Below are positions 38,201 through 50,368 of a DNA stretch of 64,000 bases, one piece after another. The DNA lies in the NCBI GenBank assembly GCA_947650285.1, contig CANTFL010000233.1, positions 248,001 to 312,000 on the forward strand, given 5' to 3'. The notes beneath the pieces were generated by a model. The model did no database searches. It had not been told where the DNA came from and saw nothing but the letters and a program-made list of their open reading frames with translations. This stretch comes from Hyaloperonospora brassicae. Taxonomy: Eukaryota > Oomycota > Peronosporomycetes > Peronosporales > Peronosporaceae. A program made the position numbers and the translations under genes. Every line of letters starts with the position of its first letter. The first letter of the stretch is position 1.

Positions 38201-41069
38201 ATCTTTCTGTACATGGAGCTGCCTTCGCGCGCCTGTGCTTTAGTGGTGCAGAGCCGCTGGGGCGTAACAGTTCCGATCGATTAAAGTCTCTCGTGGGCCG
38301 ACGACAAGTGGTTACTTTCCAGTGCCTTGTACCACTGAAGAGGATACGCTGTGCAGGTCGTGTCCACGCAAGCCAAGTAGCTACGCTCTCCTTTCATGCG
38401 CAGCCCCACCCCACCCATTCCTTCCACTGTCAAGAGTATTACACTCTCGACTGGACTTTTGGCGACAGATAAGTCAGTCGACGACTTCCTTCCTTCACTG
38501 TCGATGGGTCGTGAGGGAAAGTCTGCTCCAGCGCGTAGTCATTTGTTCGTCAATGCCGTAGCATATTAATCGTCATGACCAGAATCGCGCGACTGTTTCG
38601 TCTTCTGCAGGAGTCAAAAACGCCCTTAGCAACTCACATCCACTCACGAGCCTGTGCTGTCTATGGATCGAGTAACATGACGAGCTGTCTTTGCCACGTA
38701 TCACGGAGGTCGAAGTATGTTGTTTTTTCTCGTAAAGCAAAAGTCACAGGTGCATTGAATGTTCGTGACTTCGCTTTGGGGCAGCCACTTCACTACACTC
38801 GATGCAGGAGAAGTGACCGACCGCCTATGCTTCTCGTCTGTATCGTCGAACGGCTCTGTTTGTATCCACTTTTGTCGTCTGAACGAAATGAACGCTGGCG
38901 TTGTAGGTCGAAATGTGCCGCTGAGGGCATATCAATGTGAGTCAACACGCTATAAGATGCGTCTGCGATGGTCCTTCCAGCAGCTCTTGCGGTGTGTATA
39001 CTGCAACCTGACTGCGTACAAACTGCCGTCATCCTTCAATAATCTTGAGACATTGTGCAGCCTCAATGAGGAGTCGACTATTGCTCGACGTTCGTGGCAT
39101 TGATCGGACTTGCTGTTCGCACGACCTCGTGTTCCTAACAGCAGCTGCTGGTCCGTCGGGCAGCAAAAGAGCTTGCAACGCCACTGGATGTCGGCGAGAA
39201 AAACGATAAGTAAGGTGGCACGTGGCACTTGTCAGCAGGACAGGGCCTTCCTCTGCTCAACCTACCGAGAAGCACTACGAGCTTCTGTTTTGTATTTGAT
39301 CGTCATTGCTGCCGTGCTTGGCATGTCATCGTAGGTACTCACGGCAAGCCACGAGTCCCGACTAGCCCCTAGCGATGTTTAACATTTGAACGCGCAGTCA
39401 AGATCGAGATGCCACAAAATGAGTTGCAGTAAAGGATGCCACGATCCAGAATCCGAAGTTCATCGCTAAGTAGTTGTTGACCTCTTGCGAAGGGGAACTA
39501 CTTATCTTCTTGACACGTTCCATACTCGATCACGAGGTCGACGCACGTGCGTTCTATACGGTGACCAACTCGGCGAGTATCCTTTGGTGTGTTGCATACT
39601 ACTTAATGGTTTAGAACCAGCTCACCGAAAGACTAATCGTGGATCTAGAAGAATCGACCGCGCCATGTAAGCATTGTTGGACAACCAAAGAGGTAGTTGA
39701 CGGATTAATAACTGATACGGTCTGCACGTAGCAGCACGACGTGTGTTGCCCTGGAGAGTATCCTGGCATTTTCACGAGCAAATGAGCAGCAACGAGTGCC
39801 ACGCCTGTTCTTCAATCTCTCCACAGCGCGATCACATCTTTCTTCAAGACGTTGTTCGTTGTATTCCACTTGTCAAGAATCGTACTCCTCGGTATTGAAC
39901 GTCTGTCGATACCACGTGCTCGCCAAGCAGCTCCGTCTTGACTCACGGTTCATGTTTTGAGCTGCAAGTGCCGGAGCGTGACATCAGAAGAGAGCTCTCC
40001 GAGGCACAACACCGAAAGTACCACGACGATTGTCAACACGTCGAGGCCAGTAAAGGTGGTAGATGACGCCACTAGGTATAGTCAAGATCCGTACCGTCCT
40101 TTACGTTTGTCTAGAGGACAAAGTACGCTCGCGCACTGACCATGACTAGTCACACATGACAGACCAACAGCTGCCGACGGAAGCTAAGTCGAAGAACCAC
40201 GAGCGCTTTCATGAGCTGTTTGCTTATCAGCGTTTGCGCCCCTCGTCTCTTGTGATCGAGCGATAGCTGGTGAGCGACGTGAGCTCAGCTAGCAACCCAG
40301 CGATGCTCGCTTTGGTGGTACTGATTACAGATAAACAGCGTTTACCACCTCATACGAGCAAGAAGTCCCGTTGATTGTTTTCGATGCATTTAAGCAGTTG
40401 CAAGCATAAGGCCCGCGAAGATGGGTTGTATTTGTTCGACGATCTGTCCACAGAGGAGTGTGGGAAGCAAGGAACATGACTGACGAACCACTACGCACAG
40501 CCTGCGGTCTCTGAATGTGAAGTCATTGGTGAATGTTTCACTAACCCTTCTTGTCAACTGAGCTGCACACTCGTTCTCGAGAGTCGATCGGACATGTAAG
40601 ACAAACGCACTGCTTGTAACAACCAGAAGGCAAAAGCAGATTGCTGACGAAAGAATGACGCACGTTGTTTGTGCCATACATGTGGAGCTGCTGCTGTCCT
40701 TTGGAGCAGAAATCTTGTCTTGATCCGTTCGATGCGGTCGTCTCGCAACGATAAACAATCAGTGAAGAAAGCGCTCGGTATCGCGCAGATTAGTTGAAGC
40801 ACACATCCAAAGTCAGTGCCGGTAGAGGCTGAAGCTTTGCAACGTGGCTCCCAGGACACAGTTTGGTGTCGCTCGCTCCACGTGTCGAGCAAATCGTGAC
40901 CGCGCGGCACCTTTCTAGTTGCGGCACACCAGCGTTGGGAGCTCATTCAATGCCAGAATGGCATTTCATGGGTTTTCGACGGGGAACCGCCGCGGGTCCA
41001 AGGAAAAACGCAGGAAATCACCCAACTCGCGGAGTGCAGGCTCATCCGAAATGGGGTCGTCTTTTTTTC
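34882..41069. other. 6.2 kb gene-poor region with microsatellites
   Basis: The first 500 bases are the upstream region of the Q-rich regulator, containing a CT microsatellite (about 35157-35217; GA on the gene strand) and a TCTG block. The rest has only short ORFs without domains; the longest (36162-36869 plus, 235 codons) has no recognisable segment. Other simple repeats: CA at about 36951-36972, CT at about 37195-37218. Confidence 0.5.
35157..35217 (-). repeat. GA/CT microsatellite upstream of the Q-rich regulator
   Basis: About 30 CT dinucleotides, 275 bp before the start codon at 34881, hence in the likely promoter or 5' UTR. GA tracts of this sort are common upstream of oomycete genes; a regulatory role is speculation. 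Confidence 0.95.
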
Positions 41070-41967
41070 CAACCCACAGGTCCACCGCTTTCCATGGTCC
41101 GCTCCGCTAACGGTTCCCAATCATCACGTCTTCTCGTTCCTGAAACGGCAAGCTTTCAAGTCGGCTAAGCGGTGTCTTGCGACACCGCTGAAGCAGGTCA
41201 TTGATAGACTGGGCACCAAGAGCCAGCATAACCGTTGGCAACGCGCAGCTCTCGATGTCTCGCCGGCTCATCTATGGGGTCACGGACACGCGGTGACGGA
41301 ATATCAGCTATGGACACGATACCGCCACGCTACCGGTCAGCTAAACCTTTGGTATCAGGACCGGCCTCCGGACGGGTCTTGCACGTATCGAGAATGTGTC
41401 GGACAGAAGGAGACCCAGGAGCATCTCTTTTGGGAATGTACCCGTGCACAGGCAATCTGGGCACGGCTCATCAGTCATTGGGAGAGCACACCTCATAAGC
41501 CTCACCATATACTGGATTGGCTCGAGCACTGCGCAAACTGTAGAGTACCACGCATTTCGCCGCAGGTCACGGCAATGCTGTTAGTCAGATACCCAGACGA
41601 CATCGATCAATTCGCCACGGCCTGGAGGACGATCTGGGAGGTCGCAGGGACCGTCATCATCACAATGCTCTGGCAACACCGCGTGGACAGAGTTTTTCAC
41701 AATGCGAAAATCCCGATGCAAGCCAGTGAAGCCATGATTTGGGGGAGGATTCAGCTTCAATTGCGGGCGCTCATCAAACGTCTCCATTGCAGGGCTGACA
41801 CGGCCGTGCGTGGCGCCCAACTTTCTGCATGTTACGACATATTTATATCAGAACCGAGAGGGCAGCCCGGCTTTCATAGCCAGGCTGCCAGCCGTAGGCA
41901 ATGCCTGGACCCTCCAGCGTTGCTAGTGTGGTTAACAACCTACCAGAGATCTTGCACTAACCAGTAA
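41070..41967 (+). mobile_element. LINE (non-LTR) retrotransposon 3' relic, zf-RVT region
   Basis: An open frame of about 290 codons encodes the region downstream of a non-LTR reverse transcriptase: HNRWQRAALDVSPAHLWG, EYQLWTRYRHATGQLNLWY, then the zinc-binding pattern CTYRECVGQKETQEHLFWEC (C-X4-C-X8-H-X4-C), and a helical C-terminal part ending near TTYQRSCTNQ. The reverse transcriptase domain itself is absent, so this is a 5'-truncated copy, the usual LINE fate. A diverged relative lies at 57690-58487 (minus), sharing the TAVRGA..L.AC and EPRG segments. Confidence 0.75.
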
Positions 41968-42522
41968 ATAGACAATCTGTTCTCTCTCTCTTCTAGTTGC
42001 GGCACACGTGGTCAACACACAGTCGCAGTCTAACAAACAGCGTCGATGGATAGTACTCATATTACGCACCTAAACGCAGCAGCTCGTCGTCGATCAGCGC
42101 ATCGTTACGTTCCCGATAAGCTCTGCATCGTCTCTTTTCCGTACGGAGCTCCAGCAATATACGATGACAGGGCCGACGTTGCTGCGAGGATCATAAGCTC
42201 TGACTGACAGCTATTGCAAGAAACAAAGTACGGTGCAAAATCCTGTCTACACGTGACATTGAGATCCATTCTGGGGCCAGTCACTGTCACTACAGTCGAT
42301 GCCGCGGTCGCATCAACGCTCTGTTCATCAGATATACATATACACACGTGCGGTAGTAAACGGTAGCGACGTGTACCAGCAACAAATGTCCGAAGACGAA
42401 AGAGCGCAAACACGCACGAACGCGTCACGTGGCTACATGCGTACTTAACGTACTTCGGCGTGACAGCTGTGTAAACTCCTTAGGTACATCTACGCGTGTC
42501 AAACCCACATCTTCAGAAAGCG
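41968..42522. other. Spacer upstream of the ELAPOR-like gene
   Basis: No ORF with recognisable content. The last 100 bases are the presumed promoter or 5' UTR of the gene starting at 42523. Confidence 0.5.
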
Positions 42523-45500
42523 ATGCGACCGGCGACGTGGCTGACCACAGGAGTGTGTGCGGCCTGCTGGGTGCTCGTAGCCAGTCTCGAGCTTCATTAC
42601 GGCTTCAGTGACTGCGTGGACAACAAGCGCACGCTCTTCTACTACTCCCCGAGCAAGGGCACGTGTCTCGCCAACTCGACAGGCGAAGTGCTCTCGAAAC
42701 GTACGGACCTGAAAAAAAACACGTCAAAAGTGGGTTTATTCTTAAGTGCGTTTTTGTGGGTGTTTTGTTGCGTTTTTTGTTGTTGTTGACAGCGCCGGTT
42801 CGTGGACTGCGATGCGATATCCATTGTGGTCAAGGGTTTTATCTTGGCGCTAAGTACGTCATCAGGAGCTAATTTGGGTCTACCCAGATGTCGTCCGCTA
42901 TGGGTGACAAAGTGAGTGGTACTGATTGCGATTTGTTTGTTTGTAGCTTTTCCGGGCCCGAGCCCGTCTCTGGATGCGAACGATGTCCTGAGGGAAAGTA
43001 CTCACTGGGTGGAGGTGCACTGTTCTCTCAACGGACAAACGCGTGGAGTGTACCGCTGTCTGCCGAGTTGCAGAGCGACTGCGTGACTCGAAACATGTTT
43101 ACGGGTCGTTGGGAACACAACTGCCATCCATGGGCACCCTCGATCGATGGTTCGTCCATCTCGTCAGGAGCCAACTCGAGAGTTATGGAAAACTTCCAAG
43201 GCACGAGATTGTTCTCAACGCTGCGAATCAGCGCGACTTTTGTGCGGAACGGCTCCGTCACATACAAGTATCGCGTGGATGCAGAGCCGCCTTATGACGG
43301 CTTGATATTCCAGATCGACGACGCCCGAGGGGCTGAGCTCATTTCGCAGTCGGATGGATGGAAAGAAGCCGTCGTGCCGGTGGCTGCTGGAGCACACACG
43401 TTGGTGTGGAACTACATGAAGGACTACACGGGAGATGCTGGAGAGGACAAGGCTTACATCAAAGTAATTGAACTGGTGGGCACGGCTTGGTCGGACCTGC
43501 ACTGCCACAGCTGCGGTGGAGACATGACGAATAATGGGGGTTCCCTTTGCGCCTTCTGTGGTCCTAACGAGTATGCAGCTGCAAAGTCTAACAGCGAGCT
43601 GGATTTTACGTGTAACCCGTGTCCACCGAACATGTACGCCCCAAAAGGGTCTATCGGTATTTCTTCCTGTGTCGAGCAGCGTCCGTGCTCAATCGACGAT
43701 GTAAACGAGACGTATACTGCTTGCAAGGATGGCGCACGCAACGTCACTTACGCATGGATCGAGCCGCAGACGTGCGATTTGACACTTCAAAAAAGCATTG
43801 AGCTTCCCCGTCCGCTGAAGGGCGTCGAATGCGCTAGCTGTGCGCGAGGCTACAAACCTGCACAAGGTGACGAGTGCAGTGCTTGTGCTGCAGGACAAGC
43901 AATGACAGCCATCGGCGACTGCAAAGCTTGTCCTGCTGGTATGGTTGTTGTCAACGCACTTGAGTATGGCGTCGGGACACCAGACGGGTGGAGTTCGTGG
44001 CCCCAAATTATCGATGCTGAGCGAGCCCAGCATGCAGGGTGGAAGCTGTCGAAGAGCGGTGTGCGATTTGCTCAGCATACGGATGACGAAGAAGGCGCCG
44101 AGTTTTGGAGTCAGCCGAGCCGTTCGGTGCTGTCGTTCGTGGTGCCCTTCATACACTCTGGCTCGTTGAATTTGACTTATCAATTGAGCAATGTTCCCAC
44201 GTCTGCGAACAGCGATTCACGTGCGTGGGTTGAGCTGGAAATCCGCGACGCTGATGACGGCCTGATCAAAGTTCGAACGAAAATAGACCTTTCGACCGCT
44301 CAGAGGAGTGGTAATGACAGCGGCAACAGCAGCAGAACGAAAGAAGATGAAAGCATCGTCCACCTGCTACATGGCAGTGAGAATGGCACGTTCAACGAAG
44401 TCGTTCCCGTCAACGTCACAGGTTTGATTCGAAAGGAGTTTTCTTTCGTAGTACGAGCCAGCAGTGCTATGGCAAAGCGCGCAATCGAGGCAAAATTATT
44501 GTTTTTGGGATTCACGGGTACTCAAGAAGGTGCCGGCGTGGACTGCGGTCGATGTCCGCCAGGGTACGAACCAGCACTTTCGGACGACGGCCAAGAAACA
44601 AAAGGCTGTCGTATTTGTCCTGCTGGTACGTTTGCTAAAGCTGTTGAGTCATCTGAGACCGTCGCATGTGTTGAATGTCCGGCAAACTGGTACTCAAGAG
44701 AGGGTTCAGCGGAGTGTATTCCGTGTGGTACAAATACATACAGCAAGCCCGGTGCAATGGCTTGCGCTGCTCCCCAGGTACTGACGCTAAATGCTAGCTC
44801 GTCTTCGGAATCGATAACACTGTCACCATCATCATCGTCATCACCATCTGGTAGCGTAGCATCGGCGCTCGATGGTTTACAGGTGACGTACAACCTGTCA
44901 CTATTGGAGGCGCTTGTGTGGGGCAACAGGAGCTGGATCTTGGACGATACAGTGTATGGAAATGCGACCAGCCTGCAGTCGACAAAGCCTGTTGAGTCAA
45001 CATTGGCTTTCCAGGTGGACAGCCAAAATTACTGGTTTCCTGGTATTTTCCGTCCCCTTGGAAGTAGCTGGTTGCAGCAGGTCCCGGGTCAAATTGTAGA
45101 CCAACAAGTGGATACAAGCAGCGAAGTGGCTTACGTGGTTCTTGCGAGTACGGCGAACCCACGTGAAGCTGGCAACTTATATCAGCAAAACAGCCCCGTG
45201 TACGGCAACGTCATGTGCTCGGCTCCAGCAGTACGTTGAATGGGATATCGTCGATGTTTGTTTTCGGGCATCTAATTTTCCTTTTTTTGACTTTGTTGCA
45301 GCAATGGAAGCTCATGAACGGTGGAAGCCACATCGACATCTTGCCATTAGAATCGGGCGCTGGTGTGAAGGTTTCGTTGACGGGCGGATCGCCGTGCGGT
45401 AATGGCAAAATGATGTCTACGACGTTTAATTTTGTGTGTGATCTCCGCAGCGGTGAGCTTGAGCGCTTGATGTTTAGCATGAGATAACAGTGCTGATACC

Positions 45501-46090
45501 TTGGCTTGATGTGTCTGGATTGACTAGGTACGACAAGCGAACCAGCGTCGGCGTCAAAAGACGACAACGAGTGCAATTGGAACGTTGTCTGGAAAACTGC
45601 GTACGCTTGCCCAATATGCGATGAAGACTACTTTAACGAACTTCGCTCGACTTGCAATGGTGGTGAGCAGTTGGTATCGTATGCTCGCAAGTTAGCGTGT
45701 TACGGCGGTTCAAAGTCGGAGAGCACTGACACAATCTCGGCGTGCACGGAGAGCGCAGTGGTGCTCGACACGACTGCCCTCTACTCAGTTTATGCAGCGG
45801 TCGTTATTGTGGGATTTGTGGTTCTACTCCTGATGATGGCGATTCTCATTGTCCATCGCAAGTACCGTAACGCATACAACGATTATATGTACTTGAAGGC
45901 GAAATTGCCAACGGAGGAGAATACGCAGGAGGATGGGTCGAAGGAGACCGTATTTGAGTTCACGCCGAAGTCCAATGCACTACACAGCTCTCCACTAGGC
46001 ACTATGTCGCCTTCTGTTTCGTCTGGTCAGGACGCGTTGAATCCCGACGCTGATGATGACGGAGTTGAACTCAAGCTACGCAGCGCTTAA
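42523..46090 (+). CDS. ELAPOR: ELAPOR/EIG121-like type I membrane protein
   Basis: Exons: 42523-42700, 42793-42853, 42947-45230, 45302-45452, 45528-46090, all in frame, giving 1078 residues (human ELAPOR1 1013). Signal peptide: WLTTGVCAACWVLVASLELH. The ectodomain alternates Cys-rich receptor-like modules (SGCERCPEGKYSLGGG, FTCNPCPPNMYAPKGS, CSACAAGQAMTAIGDCKACP, CGRCPPGYEPALSDDG, CIPCGTNTYSKPGAMAC) with beta-rich modules (DGLIFQIDDARGAELIS). A mannose-6-phosphate-receptor-like part follows, then one membrane helix (YAAVVIVGFVVLLLMMAILI) and a cytoplasmic tail starting HRKYRNAY. Animal ELAPORs work in endosome-lysosome and autophagy traffic; the domain order here is the same. Sorting-receptor function is inferred. 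Confidence 0.9.
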
Positions 46091-49000
46091 CCTGTTTCTT
46101 GCTGGCATGAAGACTCGAGAGCAATGTGTCTCAGTCCCACGTGGCGCATGTGTCATCAGAATGAATGGTAAAGCAGCAAGTCACCGAACTTGCTGATTTG
46201 TTGACGCAAAACTGTACGCTGACGCCCACCTGTTTGTCTTTATCTTTTCATGATTTCGTGTACAGGTGTAAGCCGAGTACAAGTTGCTGTCCAGGTGGAG
46301 TTTGTCTACGTGAGCGCCAACAAAACGACGGCAGCTTCGATTGCTGCGGATGTTATCGTTCTTGTCCGGACGTTCCTGGCAGCTAATCGCTCGATGACGC
46401 AGTCTACTCGCATGACTCCACCATGTCCGAGGTCGATGGCTGCGTGGACAAGGCGCTTTTTCGTCATCTGTGCTCGATAGTATCGTCAGCATCAGAATAG
46501 CAGCCAAGGGTCACAATGTCTTCGTCAGCAAGAGCAACAGGCACAGTCCGTCGCGCCCGAGCGATGGAGTGTATCTTACAACTATCGTGAATCGACGCTG
46601 TTAAGCTCATCATTCAATATCAAAGGTCTCCGTCTTTGAAGTGCAAAGGTGCAATTGCGTTCTCTGTCGACCTGTTCACTCGTCCCAATATTTGCCGCGA
46701 AGCCGAACACTGACCCACCCTCTTGCTCTATCCGGGTACTGCCCGCCCCATTGCATGACGCGAGACGATCCATATTCACTGCAATGGTTGTGCGTTGCAT
46801 AAGGCGTAGTTGGCTGACATGTAACCGATTGCCGCTTGTTGGATGTCTGTTTCACACCGTCTGCTCAAGTTGTGTGGCGCGTCTCGATGGAACATGCGTA
46901 AACACGCACACGTTTTGCTCGTGCCAGTTTCAGACTTCGGGGCATCGTGGTGTTGCGGGATAAACAGGTAGTTGAGGGTGTTGCACGTCTGCTCAGATGA
47001 AGGCTAATCTTCGCAACATACAGGTGAGGATTGGAACTCCACCTCTCCTTCTCGAGAACGAGAAACTAAGGTTTGCGCCATTTGCACATCAAGTAGACGT
47101 GCATCACCAGCTCTCGGAAGCTGCTAAGGCTGTTGTCAGATGTAGAAGCGGAAAAGTGGTAACTAGTGTCGTTTCTTGGTTGGAAAGGTATTGTATACTA
47201 TAGTACGACAAGTTTGTGCCCTCCTGAGTACAGGTTGATTCGAAAGCGCGCACGACTAGAAATGCTCGAAGTTTCTTACGATAAGCGTGTTGTTGCTGTC
47301 TAGCAAACGAATGAGAGAGCAACAAGAGTCGGTAACGTTCGACGTGTGCACGTCCAGCCGATTTCCGCGCAAGTAGTGCTTATTGCGCTGTCCGAGCGGT
47401 ATTGACTATCCGATGGATGGCCGTGTTCCCTTCAGCTCAAGCGTTTGGCAGGTAAAGAGTATACTGATGGTACCCACTGCTGAGACAACACGTAACCAGC
47501 GAGACATCGGATTTTGCTGAATAAGCTCAAGAGGTCTACTCGATTGACACTCTACACGCCACGAACAAACGACAGATATTTAAGAATATGTCGCGATCGA
47601 ACCATACGCGTTCAACGTCAGCTACTTGTGTAAGACTAACGTGGGAACAGAACGACAGCGCAAAAGGAACTGTAGAGCTTTGCAGGGATTAGTGTTCGCG
47701 CCGTATATGTAATGAAGTGAGCGTGTTGCATGTAACTGACACCAAAATTGGTCAAAGTGAATAGTACCTTCGCAAGTAGGTTTCGGCATCGCTCTACTCA
47801 TTTTTTCCTAAAAGCCATTATGTCCACGGGATAAACCTCGAGTCGGTGCAAGACGCGCGCAATGAGTGGTGAGCGAGTAGCTACATATACAAATTGGAAT
47901 TTAGTATAGTTGACGTAAGATCCTAGGAATTTGCTGGGGGTTTTGTAGGGGATGTTGAGAGGATTTTTGTAAGGTTAACCTTCTTAGAAACAACTGTTTT
48001 CTTTTCTTCTGTAAAACACTGCTATCTAGAGCAACAGCCATCTTCTACACGTACATTGTACGTGAGGTCTCGGGGCACCCACTTTACACTATGTCAGTGT
48101 AGGTAGCTTGTACTGTGTCAGTAAGAGTGTAGTGTGCCCTATTCTAAAAGACATACTGTCATAAAATATGGATCTCTCTAAGTGTTGATGCAATCGTACC
48201 TCTCCCTTTCACAGGAGCCCTTTCCCAGTTCCAGCTTCAAGCTGGTTGATGTCTTGCTTAGTGGCCTCACACCTCATGTTATAGCTACCGGAACACTGGG
48301 TGGTTTCTTGATCAACTATCACCGGTATTCACTGGCTATCACCGATTGTGAGACACACAACCTACCTATTTTACAATCGCCTCTCTTATACAGAACCACC
48401 ACCATCAGCATTCCCTTGATCGTGAATATTGCAAACGAATAACGTCAAAGTGGCATTGCACACTTGTGTGGAGCTTAACGCCATGGCAAACGTCTCGTTC
48501 TTCGCGTGTTTTGAAACTTCCTATTTAACACCCGTGCTAGCACCGCTCAAAAGTACCCCACCATGATTTGTGCTATAGGCTCATGATCTTTACGATGAAT
48601 GCTGACGACGTGCAGTCTCAACCAGAATCGTTCATTAATGACCTATTGCAGCGTGTGTGATGCGATGACATAATTTACGCGATAGTGCATCTGCTACTTT
48701 TTGATAAATTGCACAAATTACGGCAATTACCTCGAAGCGATCGTAGTTGGATACAGGATTGAGCTTCACAGGACACGCTAGGCCGCGTATGGTCCAATCT
48801 TGTAGCTATCAACTAATTGAAGACATGAGCTGGTCTTGGAGACCTGAGGTGCAAAAAACGAAGGTGCAAAATCGGATTACGCGTGTCTGTACATTCGCCT
48901 TCGTATGGTTCCGATATTAGTGATTATAAATGACATATACTGATGTCGTAGACTAGAACGGAGCACCCTCGCTTGGACTGATACGGTGCAAGCTATCTAC

Positions 49001-50368
49001 GCTATAACGGTGGAGGAATATGCCTTTCGATCAAATCTACAATGTACGCGCAGAAGAAAGCTGACGTTTTATGTTGCCCCTTTCAGTAGAAGGAAATACT
49101 GAAATTGTAATTCATACGATCAAAACCTTTACAAAACTCTCTTGTTCTTACTTCAATTATAAACCGAAAAGGATAATAGTAGCTACGCTCTCACCGCCCG
49201 TTGCGCGCCTCTAGCAGCGATTGGTGGTTAAGTTGGTTTGGATCATGGCCTATATGGACCAACAAGAGGAGTGGCCGTCAACATTATCGTTGATGGTAAT
49301 ATTCGAGCAATAGTTCCTTAAACAGGTAATATCAATTCATATCAATACTTATGATATAATTCACATTAATCTACGTGATGTCAATGTCATGTGACGAACT
49401 AACCCATTACAATTTTGCCGGGTCAGCGGAAGATAATCGTATTAAGCCTCGTAGCATTCAGAAGAATGCGCTCTTCATTTGCGCCGGCCACATCGTAAGC
49501 GAGAAACGCAACGACTAGAATCCAGTCTACGGTGCGAGTCTGTCTGAGTTTAGATCTCATGAGTAGTCTTGCCGCATCCTCTCTGCGACAAGGATCTTTT
49601 GTAGTCTACAAGTCGACAAGAGTAGCTGCAAGGACATGAAGTGGCCAAACGCTTTCACAGTGAATGAAAAGGTTCACTTGTACAAACGAGCAAGGCGGCG
49701 TTCAGATCATTGACGACGGTCCAGGGTCAAAGACGACGGTGACCGGATCTGCGGCTGTATTCTTCCAACTGTAACTTCACCACATGATGAGAGCAATTCA
49801 GCTAAGCAGCGACTCGCCCAAGACAATACGGTTTATCGTCTGCTTCTACCATGTAACTTACTTCTGTACGGGCAGTCAATTCTTTGCTTGCCCAAGCAAT
49901 CAGACCCTCACAGTGTCACCTTTTCGTGAGCACCGCACAATTGCTCAAGAATTTCACGACCCTTACAGATTGTTGCGAAACCACATGTAGCTCAGTTGAT
50001 GCAGCTCGCTTTTGTTTGCAAATGACTTTTGCCTTGTGCACTTGCGTCTAGTGGATCGCATTCATAAGGCAAATCTCGTCACTTGATGCTCACCGTGCGC
50101 CGCATGCAACCAAACCTGTGTCCAAATCTGTCGACTGACGCTATCCTGGTCAGTTTGTTTCCAGGATCAGGTCAACGAAGCTCAACCAATGCACCATACG
50201 CGATAACAACGTCCTTTACCTCCTTCTTCCAACTTCGTGTTTAGTTAATTAGTCGTCGCGTGCCCGCCGACATTTCTCCCTTCTGTTACTTCAATCCGCC
50301 CGTACAATACAAAATACACCATGTCGCCTCGTGCCCGACTCTTCTTGACTTGCATGATCCCATCACCA
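46091..50368. other. 4.3 kb gene-poor, AT-richer region
   Basis: Stop-dense in all frames; ORFs do not exceed about 108 codons. Apart from a probable LTR relic at about 47700-48160 I see no gene, RNA or mobile coding sequence. The stretch 49080-49400 is notably AT-rich. Confidence 0.55.
47700..48160. repeat. Probable decayed solo LTR
   Basis: Contains GCGCGCAATGAGTGGTGAGC and GAGTAGCTACATATACAAAT, resembling GCGTGCAATGGGTGGTGAGT in the LTR of copy B (about 60204-60223), followed by a similar AT-rich stretch and a pyrimidine-rich CAACTGTTTTCTTTTCTTC. No coding part is attached. Boundaries are approximate; no clean TG...CA ends or target duplication are seen. Confidence 0.4.
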
